Shown piece after piece: positions 27,399 through 35,901 of a DNA stretch of 64,000 bases (its first letter is position 1; each line of letters opens with the position of its first letter). Position numbers and translations under genes: made by a program. This stretch comes from Franzmannia pantelleriensis (GTDB lineage: Bacteria > Pseudomonadota > Gammaproteobacteria > Pseudomonadales > Halomonadaceae): positions 1 to 64,000 of the forward strand of contig NZ_FNGH01000010.1 of the NCBI RefSeq assembly GCF_900102875.1, in the 5' to 3' direction. The notes beneath the pieces are model-generated. The model was not told the DNA's origin. It saw nothing but the letters and a program-made list of their open reading frames with translations, and ran no database searches.

Positions 27399-28918
27399 TC
27401 CCTCACCAGGTCCGAGCTCTCTGCAACCGTCGATGCAACGTTCCTTTTACTTACGCGACTTTTGCGCTGGGCAATAAAGCTCAGCGCGATAAACAGCCCT
27501 GTTGCGATAAACCAGCCGGGCAACGCGACAAAGAAAATCTCGATACCCGCTAGCTGTACCAGCCCCAGACAAATGGCCAGGGTTGCCAACCATGTACCGA
27601 GCACCGGCAGCGTCATCTTGAGACCCGCGACATCTGCATAAAAGCGTTTCAGGCCCAGCTTAGGCAGTACCCAAAAGTCGATAAAAATCACTGCACCAAT
27701 CGGCATCAGTAACAACCCGTAGAGCGCCACGAAGTCCAGCAGTTGCATCGCCACCCCAGGGAACAGTGCCACGCAGGTGGTCAGCAGCCCCGTGCCAATG
27801 GTGACTCGAAACCTGGATGCAGAGGGAATGACGGCCTGAAAGGCCAACCCAGCACGGTAGATGGTGGGATTCGCGGTCGTCCAGCCGGCGATGATCACGC
27901 AGATCAGTCCCGCCACGCCTAACGCCTGATCGGCCAGGGGGCCGGGCAGCGGGCTGGGAATCTGCCCGGCCTCAGCGGCGGCCAGCACGGCCGCGTCGCT
28001 GGTCAAACCCGCTTCGTACATCTGGAATGCGAACAGCATTGAGGCCGCCAGCCAGGCCATAAAGTGGCCGACATACATCCCCGCCGCCGAGGCGATGCTG
28101 TACCAGCTCTTATGGGCGAACCTGAGTACCGACAGATCCGACATCCCCACATGCATCGCCATATTGGCGAACCAGGCAAAGAAGATCACATGCCAGATCG
28201 AAAAATCGGGCTGACCGGGCACATGTACACCGGTCCAGATCGCCGTTTCGGCCAGCGCCCAGAGATCGCTGGCGGAACCGGCCTCAGCGCCGGTGGCATC
28301 AATGAACCATTTCAGCGACACGATCCCGAAACCGAGAAAGATCAATACCATCCAGGGCGCCGCGATATTCGCAAACCAGGAGACGAAGCGGTACCCATAT
28401 GCAGCCACCAGAGTGATCACTAGCCCTACACCCAGCACGCTGAGCACCCAGCCGAGGCTGTTGGGGGTCAAATCCGCCAACGTCGGCAGCGGAAAGCCAA
28501 ACCAGACGCCCACGGCGGTGGCGGAAACGGTGATCATGGCCCCTGCCAAAAAACAGAAGGCCAGGCCATTCGCCAGGTTATAGAGAATCACGGTGTAGCG
28601 ACCGGCAATCTTCTCCAGCTGACAGTAGAGAGTAAGGCGGACCCGGGTGGCGATGGGTGCCGTCAGCAACACCCAGCTCAATACCGCCAACAGGTTGCCG
28701 ATCAATAGCCCGACCACCACATCAAAGGCCGCGACGCCCGCCAGAACGAATAGCGGGCCGATCATAAGTTCAGTACCAGCCGTATGCTCCCCGGCATACA
28801 TACCGATGAAGTTCTTGAACCCCAACCGGGCCCGAGCAGGCACCGGCTGCCGTTCGTATTCACCACCCACTGCTGCGGACTCCCCAGCAGATGCTGGCAT
28901 CTCGGCGGTGTTACTCAT
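27395..28918 (-). CDS. NCS1-type (cytosine permease-like) transporter
   Basis: A 507-residue inner-membrane protein with about twelve helices. Blocks such as GMYAGEHTAGTELMIGPLFV, GRYTVILYNLANGLAFCFLAG and AGWTTANPTIYRAGLAFQ resemble the purine-cytosine permease/CodB branch of NCS1. The start MSNTAEM at 28918 has GGAGGTG upstream; the longer frame runs across the MITE at 28942-29085. Its place at the end of an L-rhamnose operon suggests it carries rhamnose, rhamnonate or an intermediate, which would be unusual for this family. A nucleobase substrate cannot be excluded. Confidence 0.8.
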   Translation of the reverse strand: MSNTAEMPASAGESAAVGGEYERQPVPARARLGFKNFIGMYAGEHTAGTELMIGPLFVLAGVAAFDVVVGLLIGNLLAVLSWVLLTAPIATRVRLTLYCQLEKIAGRYTVILYNLANGLAFCFLAGAMITVSATAVGVWFGFPLPTLADLTPNSLGWVLSVLGVGLVITLVAAYGYRFVSWFANIAAPWMVLIFLGFGIVSLKWFIDATGAEAGSASDLWALAETAIWTGVHVPGQPDFSIWHVIFFAWFANMAMHVGMSDLSVLRFAHKSWYSIASAAGMYVGHFMAWLAASMLFAFQMYEAGLTSDAAVLAAAEAGQIPSPLPGPLADQALGVAGLICVIIAGWTTANPTIYRAGLAFQAVIPSASRFRVTIGTGLLTTCVALFPGVAMQLLDFVALYGLLLMPIGAVIFIDFWVLPKLGLKRFYADVAGLKMTLPVLGTWLATLAICLGLVQLAGIEIFFVALPGWFIATGLFIALSFIAQRKSRVSKRNVASTVAESSDLVRE

Positions 28919-28941
28919 GGCGTGCACCTCCATTGTTATTA

Positions 28942-29085
28942 GGGAAGCGCTGAATAAATCGGCGAGCGGGATGAAGCACAAGGCGCACGGAGCACAGAAA
29001 CCGGAGCCTATGGGGTATAGGTGAGGATTTCGCGCACCGCGCAACGCAGTGATTCGCACGCGCAGACATTTATGCAGTGTTTCCC
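28942..29085. mobile_element. MITE-like element with terminal inverted repeats
   Basis: A 144-bp element with ends GGGAAGCGCTGAATAAAT and GGGAAACACTGCATAAAT (15 of 18 identical, inverted) and a TA flanking both sides. It holds no complete gene. The ends resemble IS5-group inverted repeats, so it is probably a non-autonomous derivative. It lies in the gap between the aldehyde dehydrogenase and the NCS1 permease. Confidence 0.65.
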
Positions 29086-29096
29086 TAGCAGACGAA

Positions 29097-30533
29097 TTAG
29101 CTCTCGAGGTACACCACATGGCTATGGGTGTACTCGTAGAGTCCATGCTTGCCATCGGCCCCGCCGATACCCGACTTGCGCACCCCGGCATGGAAGCCCT
29201 GCATCGCCTCGAAATTCTCACGATTGATATACGTCTCGCCGAAGTCGAGCTCGCGACAGGCTTGCATGGCGCTCTTGAGGCTGCGGGTATAGATGGATGA
29301 GGTGAGGCCGTACTCACAGTCGTTTGCCAGTGCAATCCCTTCATCCAGATCGTCGATGATCTGAATCGGCAGCACCGGCCCGAAGATCTCCTGCTGCATG
29401 ATCTCCATCGTCTGGCGACAGCCGGCGAGCACGGTAGGCTGGTAGTGATAACCGGCGCCCAGGTCAGCAATTTCGCCCCCCGTAATCAGCTCTGCGCCCT
29501 CGCGCCGAGCGGTCTCGACCATACGCGCCACCTTGTCGAGGCCGGCACGGTTGATCAGCGGGCCCATCTCAACCTCAGCATCCGCCAGCGGGTCGCCAAA
29601 ACGCGTGGCACTCATCGCCTTGGCCATGCGCGTGATGAACTCATCGGCCACGCCGCGCTGAACATATACCCGCTCGGCGCAGTTACACACCTGGCCAGTG
29701 TTGATGATGCGCGAGCCGCGGATGGCGTTGACCGCCAGATCGAGATCGGCGTCGTCCAGCACGATGGCTGGCGCCTTGCCACCCAGCTCCAGGTTGAGCT
29801 TGGTGATGTTGTCGGCGGCGCTGGCCATGATCCGCGAACCGGTCTGGACACTGCCGGTGAAACTGATCATATCGACGTCGGGGCTCGACGTCAGGGCACT
29901 GCCAGCCGCCGCGCCGGTGCCGCTAACCACGTTGAAAACGCCCTTTGGCAGGCCCAGACCATCGAGCAGCCGGGCAAACTCGAAGCAGTTATTGGGGGTC
30001 TCCTCGCTGGGCTTGATAACGATGGTATTGCCGGTCACCAGCGCCGGCGCCATCTTGCGAGCAATCAGAAAGAATGGGAAATTCCACGGCAGGATGCCGG
30101 CCACTACGCCGAGGGGCTTGCGAAACAGGAAGATATTTTCCCCGGCGCGATCGCTCTCGATGATCTCGCCTTCGATCCGACGGCCCCATTCGGCCATATA
30201 GTCCAGATAATCGCCGGTGAAGTTGACCTCCACCTCGGCCAGGCCGCTAACCTTGCCCTGCTCCTGGGTAATGGTCCTGGCCAGTAGCGCCACGTTATCA
30301 CGCAGGGTGTCGGCGAGCCGATGCAGGAAGGCCGCACGTTCCACGGCCGGGGTCGCCGCCCAGCCCTTCTGGGCGCGGCGTGCCGCCGCCAAGGCGCGCT
30401 CGACCTCCTCACCTCCGGAGGCCGGTACCCGGGATAGCAGCGCCTGGGTGGCCGGGTTGAACACCTCGAGATGGTCGCGGGTCGACTCGAAGGCACCATC
30501 GATGTAGTTCTGATAGGTAGTAGGCTGGCTCAT
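29097..30533 (-). CDS. aldA: Aldehyde dehydrogenase, probable L-lactaldehyde dehydrogenase
   Basis: A 478-residue NAD(P)-dependent enzyme, the same length as E. coli AldA. It has the cofactor region PWNFPFFLIARKMAPALVTGNTIVIKPSEETP, SFTGSVQTGSRIM, the general base in LELGGKAPAIV and the catalytic Cys in NTGQVCNCAERVYV. In this operon it would oxidise L-lactaldehyde, released by the aldolase at 30581, to L-lactate. ATG at 30533 is chosen over a GTG four codons upstream. Confidence 0.87.
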   Translation of the reverse strand: MSQPTTYQNYIDGAFESTRDHLEVFNPATQALLSRVPASGGEEVERALAAARRAQKGWAATPAVERAAFLHRLADTLRDNVALLARTITQEQGKVSGLAEVEVNFTGDYLDYMAEWGRRIEGEIIESDRAGENIFLFRKPLGVVAGILPWNFPFFLIARKMAPALVTGNTIVIKPSEETPNNCFEFARLLDGLGLPKGVFNVVSGTGAAAGSALTSSPDVDMISFTGSVQTGSRIMASAADNITKLNLELGGKAPAIVLDDADLDLAVNAIRGSRIINTGQVCNCAERVYVQRGVADEFITRMAKAMSATRFGDPLADAEVEMGPLINRAGLDKVARMVETARREGAELITGGEIADLGAGYHYQPTVLAGCRQTMEIMQQEIFGPVLPIQIIDDLDEGIALANDCEYGLTSSIYTRSLKSAMQACRELDFGETYINRENFEAMQGFHAGVRKSGIGGADGKHGLYEYTHSHVVYLES

Positions 30534-30580
30534 GCTCTGTCTCACTTAGTTGCTATGTTGTTGCTATGCAGTGAAGGATG

Positions 30581-31381
30581 TCAGTAGGTGGTCGAGGGCG
30601 ACGCGCCGGATGGCCCGCCCTTGTAGCGGGCGATGGTCTCCATTGCCCCCTGGCGTAGCAGACTGATATCGATGCCCACGGCGATAAATTGGCAGCCCAA
30701 GGCCTGATAGCGGCGTGCGTCGACTTCCCGCGGCGCGAGGATGCCCACCGGTTTACCAGCGGCCTGGATAGCCGCGATGGCATGCTCGATGGCGGCCTGA
30801 ACCTCGGGATGCCCTGGGTTACCGGGATGTCCCATGCCTACCGAGAGATCCGCGGGCCCAATGAATACCGCATCGACGCCTGTGGTGGCGGCGATCACCT
30901 CGACATTGTCGATTCCACTGGGCGACTCGACCTGGACGATCAGGCAGAGCTCTTCATGGGCGCGGGTCAGGTAGTCGTCCACCGCGTCCCAGCGGGTAGC
31001 GCGCACCAAGCCGCCACCTACACCACGGATGCCGTGGGGCGGGTAGCGCATCGCGCGCACCAGATTCGCGGCCTGCTCGGCACTCTCGACCATCGGCACC
31101 ATCAAGGTCTGGGCACCGATATCGAGCAGCTGCTTGATCAGTGCCGGGTCCTGGTTGACACTGCGCACCACCGGAGCAGTGGCATAGGGCGCCACTGCCT
31201 GGAGCTGGGTGAGGATGGTCGGCAGCGTGTTGGGAGCATGCTCGCCGTCGATCAGCATCCAGTCGAAACCGGTGGTGGCGGCAATCTCGGCGGCGTAGCC
31301 GGTACCGAAACCGGCCCACAGGCCATACTGGGGCTCACCACCGGCCAGGGTCGCCTTGAAGGGATTGAGGGGCAGCTGCAT
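30581..31381 (-). CDS. rhmA: 2-keto-3-deoxy-L-rhamnonate aldolase (HpcH/HpaI family)
   Basis: A 266-residue class II aldolase of the HpcH/HpaI type. It would split 2-keto-3-deoxy-L-rhamnonate into pyruvate and L-lactaldehyde. Features are LWAGFGTGYAAEIAATTGFDWMLIDGEHAPN with the catalytic His, VQVESPSGIDN and FIGPADLSVGMG with the metal-binding Glu and Asp. The dehydratase that makes the substrate and the dehydrogenase that takes the product are in the same operon, which supports RhmA (YfaU) over HpaI itself. Confidence 0.88.
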   Translation of the reverse strand: MQLPLNPFKATLAGGEPQYGLWAGFGTGYAAEIAATTGFDWMLIDGEHAPNTLPTILTQLQAVAPYATAPVVRSVNQDPALIKQLLDIGAQTLMVPMVESAEQAANLVRAMRYPPHGIRGVGGGLVRATRWDAVDDYLTRAHEELCLIVQVESPSGIDNVEVIAATTGVDAVFIGPADLSVGMGHPGNPGHPEVQAAIEHAIAAIQAAGKPVGILAPREVDARRYQALGCQFIAVGIDISLLRQGAMETIARYKGGPSGASPSTTY

Positions 31382-31390
31382 GGAGGTCTC

Positions 31391-32161
31391 CTACTGCAGA
31401 TTGACGTACATGCCGCCATCGACCAGCAACGAGGCGCCGGTGACGTACGCAGCCATGTCGGACGCGAGAAAGACGATGGGACCGGCCAGATCCTCCGGGC
31501 GCCCCAGGCGCCCCAGTGGCGTTCGGCTAGCCATGTAGTCTCGCTTTTCCTGGTCGGCGAGATCCTCCTTGTTGATATCGGTCTCGATGGTGCCGGGCAG
31601 CAAGGCGTTACAGCGGATGCCATAGGGGCCGAGCGCGATGGCACAGGACTGCATCAGTGACAGCAGCCCGGCTTTGGTCGGGGTGTAGTGGGTCTGCATG
31701 CCGCCACCGACCAGGGCACTGATCGAGCTGACGGCGATGATCGCCCCGCCGCGCCCCTGACGCTTCATCTGATTGGCCGCTGCCTGGACCGCGAAGAAGG
31801 CGCCGTTGAGGTTGGTATTGACTGTCTCCAGATAGGTCTCCCGGGGCATGTCGAGGAAGCTATGGAAGGGGCAGATGCCGGCGTTGTTGACGAACACATC
31901 GACAGTGCCGAAGTAGGAAACCGCCGCCTCGACCAGCTTATCCCCGGTTTCGGGGTCACCGGCCGGCGCGCCTACCGCAACGGCACCACATCCCAGCGAC
32001 TGGATCTCCTCGATCAGTGCATCGACCCCTGAGCGGCTGGATTCGCTGCCGCTATAGCCGATGACCACATCGGCACCCTGCCGAGCGCACTCCAGCGCTG
32101 CGGCGCGGCCAATCCCGCGCGAGGCGCCGGTGATAATGACGGTTTTGTCCTTGAGCAACAT
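31391..32161 (-). CDS. Short-chain dehydrogenase, probable L-rhamnose 1-dehydrogenase
   Basis: A 256-residue SDR with TGASRGIG at residue 11, VNNAGICPF, the catalytic Ser in IIAVSSISAL and YTPTK. It would oxidise L-rhamnose to rhamnono-lactone with NAD(P). The start at 32161 has AGGAG seven bases ahead. The assignment rests on operon context: mutarotase, lactonase, dehydratase and aldolase flank it. Confidence 0.85.
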   Translation of the reverse strand: MLLKDKTVIITGASRGIGRAAALECARQGADVVIGYSGSESSRSGVDALIEEIQSLGCGAVAVGAPAGDPETGDKLVEAAVSYFGTVDVFVNNAGICPFHSFLDMPRETYLETVNTNLNGAFFAVQAAANQMKRQGRGGAIIAVSSISALVGGGMQTHYTPTKAGLLSLMQSCAIALGPYGIRCNALLPGTIETDINKEDLADQEKRDYMASRTPLGRLGRPEDLAGPIVFLASDMAAYVTGASLLVDGGMYVNLQ

Positions 32162-32199
32162 GGCGGGCTCCTGAAAAGAGTGAGGGGACGTGTTAGCGC

Positions 32200-33087
32200 T
32201 CATAGCCGGTAGACACGTCGTGCATTGTCGATGAAAAGGGCTCGCTTCTCGTCTGCCGAGGCGTCGGTGACGAGCTCGGCATAGGCGTGCCAGATGTCCT
32301 GATAGCGGGCGTAGAGGCCATCCACCGGATAGTTGGACGCAAACATACAGCGCCCAATGCCGAAGGCATCGAGCGCTTCCAGTACCAGCGGACGGATGCT
32401 GCCCAGTGTCCAGCGGTGGTCAAGCATGCCGAAGCCGCTGAGCTTGAGGGTGACGTTATCCTGAGCGGCCAGCAGACGCAGGCCGTCACGCCAGGCGCGC
32501 CAGCCCGCCACGCCCTGGCGGTCGACATACATGCCGGCGTGGTTGAGGATGAACCTAATCCAGGGATGCTCGCTTGCCAGCCGCGCCGCTTGAGCCATCT
32601 GGGAGGGGTAGATCTGCAGATCGAAGGAGAGCTCCAAAGGCTCCAATTGGGTCACATTCTCACGCCAGCCGGCTTCCTCCATATAGTGGCGACCCACATA
32701 GTCGTAGCGTGGGTCGTCATGCACATTGAGGATCTGGCGTACCCCACGCACTCGATCGCTCAGCGTGCACTGCGCCTCCAGCTGCGCTCCGGCGCCCGCT
32801 TGGGCCAGGTCGGCGCCCACCACCAGCGCCCAAGGGAGACTCGCCGCGTAGGGTGCCAACTGCGCGGTCAACCAGCGGGTCTCGGCGAGCGGGTCGAGCG
32901 CATCGGCCTCAACGTGTACCATCCCCAGCAGCTCGATATCACCGCACGCCGCCAACAGCTGCTCGGGGCCGAAGTCGCGTGCCATCGGCGAGTAGTCGCC
33001 GAGCAGGTTAGGGGTGGGATGCTCGAGCCAGGGCTGGTTGCCCTGGCCGAGCGCCCAGAAATGCACATGGGGGTCGATCACTTGCAT
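32200..33087 (-). CDS. Amidohydrolase-2 family lactonase (L-rhamnono-lactonase type)
   Basis: A 295-residue barrel protein that starts with the metal-binding IDPHVHFW and contains FILNHAG, LKLSGFGM and MFASNYPVD near the end, as in L-fuconolactonase and L-rhamnono-1,4-lactonase. It would open the lactone to L-rhamnonate. Its start overlaps the mutarotase gene by ten bases. Confidence 0.85.
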   Translation of the reverse strand: MQVIDPHVHFWALGQGNQPWLEHPTPNLLGDYSPMARDFGPEQLLAACGDIELLGMVHVEADALDPLAETRWLTAQLAPYAASLPWALVVGADLAQAGAGAQLEAQCTLSDRVRGVRQILNVHDDPRYDYVGRHYMEEAGWRENVTQLEPLELSFDLQIYPSQMAQAARLASEHPWIRFILNHAGMYVDRQGVAGWRAWRDGLRLLAAQDNVTLKLSGFGMLDHRWTLGSIRPLVLEALDAFGIGRCMFASNYPVDGLYARYQDIWHAYAELVTDASADEKRALFIDNARRVYRL

Positions 33088-33413
33088 GACGTAGCTCCTG
33101 GCAGAAAAGTGAACACCTCATCGAGAGGCACGCTGACTGGTGCCTGATCCTCGTGAGTTTCCATGATATCCGCCATGTAGGCCCACCACCGGCGCATCAC
33201 CGAAAGCTCGGGCAAGCGATCCGCCTGGTGGTCCTCGCGAAGCACCATGACCGCGAACAGCTGATGGGTTTCGGAGTCGAGGAAGATGCGATACTCCTCG
33301 ATACCGGCCTGCTGCAGCGCCGCTGATAGTTCCGGCCAGAGGGCGTCGTGACGCCGCCGATATTCCGCCATCTGGCCGGGATACAGGGTCATGCGAAAGG
33401 CCTGAATCGGCAT
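33078..33413 (-). CDS. rhaM: L-rhamnose mutarotase
   Basis: A 111-residue protein with FRMTLYPGQMAEYRRRHDALWPEL, YRIFLD and VMRRWWAYMADIM, typical of RhaM. It interconverts the alpha and beta anomers of L-rhamnose, with the His of RRRHDALW as catalytic residue. It overlaps the lactonase gene and lies 27 bases after the dehydratase gene. Confidence 0.93.
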   Translation of the reverse strand: MPIQAFRMTLYPGQMAEYRRRHDALWPELSAALQQAGIEEYRIFLDSETHQLFAVMVLREDHQADRLPELSVMRRWWAYMADIMETHEDQAPVSVPLDEVFTFLPGATSCK

Positions 33414-33440
33414 GCTGCCCTCCTCGTCGCGACGCTCACG

Positions 33441-34625
33441 TCAGTGGGTGTAGGGGCGCGCCAGCTCGCACTCGGGATTCAACCGTACCCCGAAGCCGGG
33501 CTTGTCGAGCGCGGAGGCTGACATGCGCCCGTTCTTCGGCACCGGCTCGTCGAGCAGCAGCGGGTTGAACATCGGCACCACCTCATCCGCCTTGGGTGCC
33601 ATCATCAGGAACTCGGCGAAGGGGCTGTTATGGCGGGTGATCACGAAGTGGTAGCTGTAGACTGAAGAGCCGTGGGGCACCACCAGCTTGTTGTGGGCGT
33701 CGGCCAGGGCCGAGATCTTGATCAGCTCGGTAAGACCACCGCACCAGCCCACGTCGGGCTGAATGATGTCGCAGCACTCCATCTCCATCAGCAGCCGGAA
33801 GCCCCAGCGGGTGGCTTCGTGCTCGCCGGTGTTGACCAGCATGCCCTTGGGCACATCGCGTTTGAGCTGGGCATAGCCCCAGTAGTCATCCGGCGGTAGC
33901 GCCTCTTCGATCCACTTGAGGCCGAACTCCTGGGCGCCGTGGGCCAGCCGGGTGGCGTAATTGAGGTCGAGGCTCATCCAGCAGTCGTACATCAGCCAGA
34001 AGTCATCGCCCACGGCGCTGCGCATCTCGGCCAGGTGCGCCAGGTTACGCTTGAGCCCCTCCTCGCCCTCGGCCGGGCCATGAGCCAGCGGCATCTTGCC
34101 GCCAATAAAGCCCATCTGCTTGGCTAGATCGGGACGTGCGCCGGTAGCGTAGAAGGTCAGTTCGTCACGTACCGGGCCACCGAGGAGCTGGTGAACCGGC
34201 TCTTCGCGCACCTTGCCCAGCAGGTCCCACAGCGCCAGATCGACGCAGGAGATGGTGTTGATCACCACCCCCTTACGCCCGTAATACAGGGTGGCATTGA
34301 ACATCTGGTCCCAGATCTTCTCGATCTCGGTGACACGCTTGCCCTCGATGAAACGCGCCAGATGCTTCTCGACGATCCAGGCCCCGATCTCGCCACCGGT
34401 GGTAACTGCGAAACCGACAGTGCCGTCGCTGGCCTCGACTTCTACCACCAGGGTGCCGAGCACATTGAGCCCGAAGCTGCGCCGGGTCATACGGTACTCA
34501 GGGTACTTGCTCATCGGCGTGGCGATCTGCGCATCGATCCAGTGCCCCTCGGCTTGATCGTGGTAGTCGGCGCCGCCGCCGCGGACGGTATAGGCACGAA
34601 CCTGGTTGATGGTCACTTCGCTCAT
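33441..34625 (-). CDS. rhmD: L-rhamnonate dehydratase
   Basis: A 394-residue enolase-superfamily enzyme that dehydrates L-rhamnonate to 2-keto-3-deoxy-L-rhamnonate. Visible blocks are the N-terminal capping domain ([22 protein letters not shown]), the barrel segment [20 protein letters not shown] with metal-binding Asp, [31 protein letters not shown] and [13 protein letters not shown]. Length is close to the 401-residue E. coli enzyme. It is the first gene of the minus-strand operon, with AGGGAG before the ATG, and divergent from the LysR gene. Confidence 0.92.
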   Translation of the reverse strand: MSEVTINQVRAYTVRGGGADYHDQAEGHWIDAQIATPMSKYPEYRMTRRSFGLNVLGTLVVEVEASDGTVGFAVTTGGEIGAWIVEKHLARFIEGKRVTEIEKIWDQMFNATLYYGRKGVVINTISCVDLALWDLLGKVREEPVHQLLGGPVRDELTFYATGARPDLAKQMGFIGGKMPLAHGPAEGEEGLKRNLAHLAEMRSAVGDDFWLMYDCWMSLDLNYATRLAHGAQEFGLKWIEEALPPDDYWGYAQLKRDVPKGMLVNTGEHEATRWGFRLLMEMECCDIIQPDVGWCGGLTELIKISALADAHNKLVVPHGSSVYSYHFVITRHNSPFAEFLMMAPKADEVVPMFNPLLLDEPVPKNGRMSASALDKPGFGVRLNPECELARPYTH

Positions 34626-34715
34626 GGGCTCCCTCATGTCGGATGAAATACGACGTTGATGAGGAAGTTCTACGCAAGGGCGGCGAAAGCGACCAATGAG
34701 AATCACGCCGCTCCC

Positions 34716-34732
34716 GATACCCTTAAGGTATC
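34716..34732. promoter_or_regulatory. Palindrome in the rhmD-lysR intergenic region
   Basis: GATACCCTTAAGGTATC, a 17-bp near-perfect palindrome containing a T-N11-A core (TACCCTTAAGGTA), the LysR-type binding pattern. It is midway between the divergent genes (34626-34874); nothing else is seen in the gap. Confidence 0.55.
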
Positions 34733-34874
34733 AAAAAAACGAATCCCGCTTGATGCCTGGCATAGCGCTGAGCGCCAGCGTCCCTTCCAATATGCGGGAT
34801 TAGACTAATGTCTCACGCTTTGACGCCTGGTCATCTCCATAATGGCAAGGTATCGAAATAGACGGAGTTCTTGG

Positions 34875-35810
34875 ATGGATGGCTATCAGGCACTGATCGG
34901 CCGGCTGCGCTATAAGCATCTGCTGATGATTTCGACGCTAGGCTCGCGCCGCAATCTGCACCAAACCGCTGCAGCCATGCATATGTCGCAGCCGGCGGCG
35001 ACACGCATGCTCAGCGAGATCGAAAAGGTATTCGGCTGCCAGCTGTTCGAGCGCACCGCCCGCGGCATGCACCCCACCTCGCTCGGCGAGATGCTGATCG
35101 ACTTCGCCGACAACGCCTTGACCCGCCTCGATCGCTGCGCCGAGGAGGTACGTCGCTACCAGCTCGGCGGTCGCGGCCAACTGACCGTCGGTGCCATCAT
35201 GGGCGCGGCGCCGGACTTGGTCGCCCAGTCGATCATCGAGCTGAAACGCCAGCGCCCGCTGCTGCAGATCCGGCTGATGGGCGAGACCAGCGATCAGCTG
35301 GTGGAATTGCTCGAGCAGGATAGGGTGGATATCGCCATCGCTCGCTACGCCACCTCGGTGCAGCACAACCAGTTCGATTTCGAGCCGCTGGGCAACGAGA
35401 CCATGATCACCGTGGTGCGCCGCGGCCACCCACTCTGCAGCAGCGAGCTGCCGCCGCTGGAGCAGCTGCTGGAGACCTGGCCGTGGATCCTTCAGCCCAT
35501 GGCAACGCCGGCCCGCCAGGCGCTGGAGAAGGAATTCGAGATGGAGGGGCTGGTCTCGCCCCGGGATATCATCGAGTGTGGCTCGATCTTCGCCGCACTG
35601 CAGCTGGTGCAGCAGAGTGATGCCCTGCTGGTGATGGCCGAGACGGTACTGCGCGACCATCTGCAAACCGGCCTGATCGAAAGGCTACCGCTACTGCTCG
35701 GGCGCACGCTGTCACCGTTCGGCCTGCTGACGCGAAAGGACACCCTCTACGGCGAGCCGGTGACCGGATTCTGTGAGATCCTGCGGCGCAACGCCGCCGA
35801 CTGGCGCTGA
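34875..35810 (+). CDS. LysR-family regulator (GbpR-like), probable regulator of the rhamnose operon
   Basis: A 311-residue protein with a LysR helix-turn-helix (LLMISTLGSRRNLHQTAAAM, then SQPAATRMLSEIEKVFGCQLFER) and a periplasmic-binding-like effector domain. The start at 34875 has GGAG seven bases ahead; the longer frame begins 11 codons earlier without one. It is divergent from rhmD and likely binds the palindrome at 34716. The effector is probably a rhamnose intermediate; this is inference. Confidence 0.82.
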   Translation: MDGYQALIGRLRYKHLLMISTLGSRRNLHQTAAAMHMSQPAATRMLSEIEKVFGCQLFERTARGMHPTSLGEMLIDFADNALTRLDRCAEEVRRYQLGGRGQLTVGAIMGAAPDLVAQSIIELKRQRPLLQIRLMGETSDQLVELLEQDRVDIAIARYATSVQHNQFDFEPLGNETMITVVRRGHPLCSSELPPLEQLLETWPWILQPMATPARQALEKEFEMEGLVSPRDIIECGSIFAALQLVQQSDALLVMAETVLRDHLQTGLIERLPLLLGRTLSPFGLLTRKDTLYGEPVTGFCEILRRNAADWR

Positions 35811-35901
35811 TGCCGCTATCATTAGCCCCTTACTCATTAGCCAGTGAATATCACCCTAAGAATCACTAGAATCGACGTTTCGCTTCGCTGCCGGACACGC
35901 C

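Noticed and set aside
28919-29470. N-terminal extension of the NCS1 permease frame
   Set aside because: It crosses the MITE and the end of aldA; the start at 28918 has a good ribosome site and fits family length.
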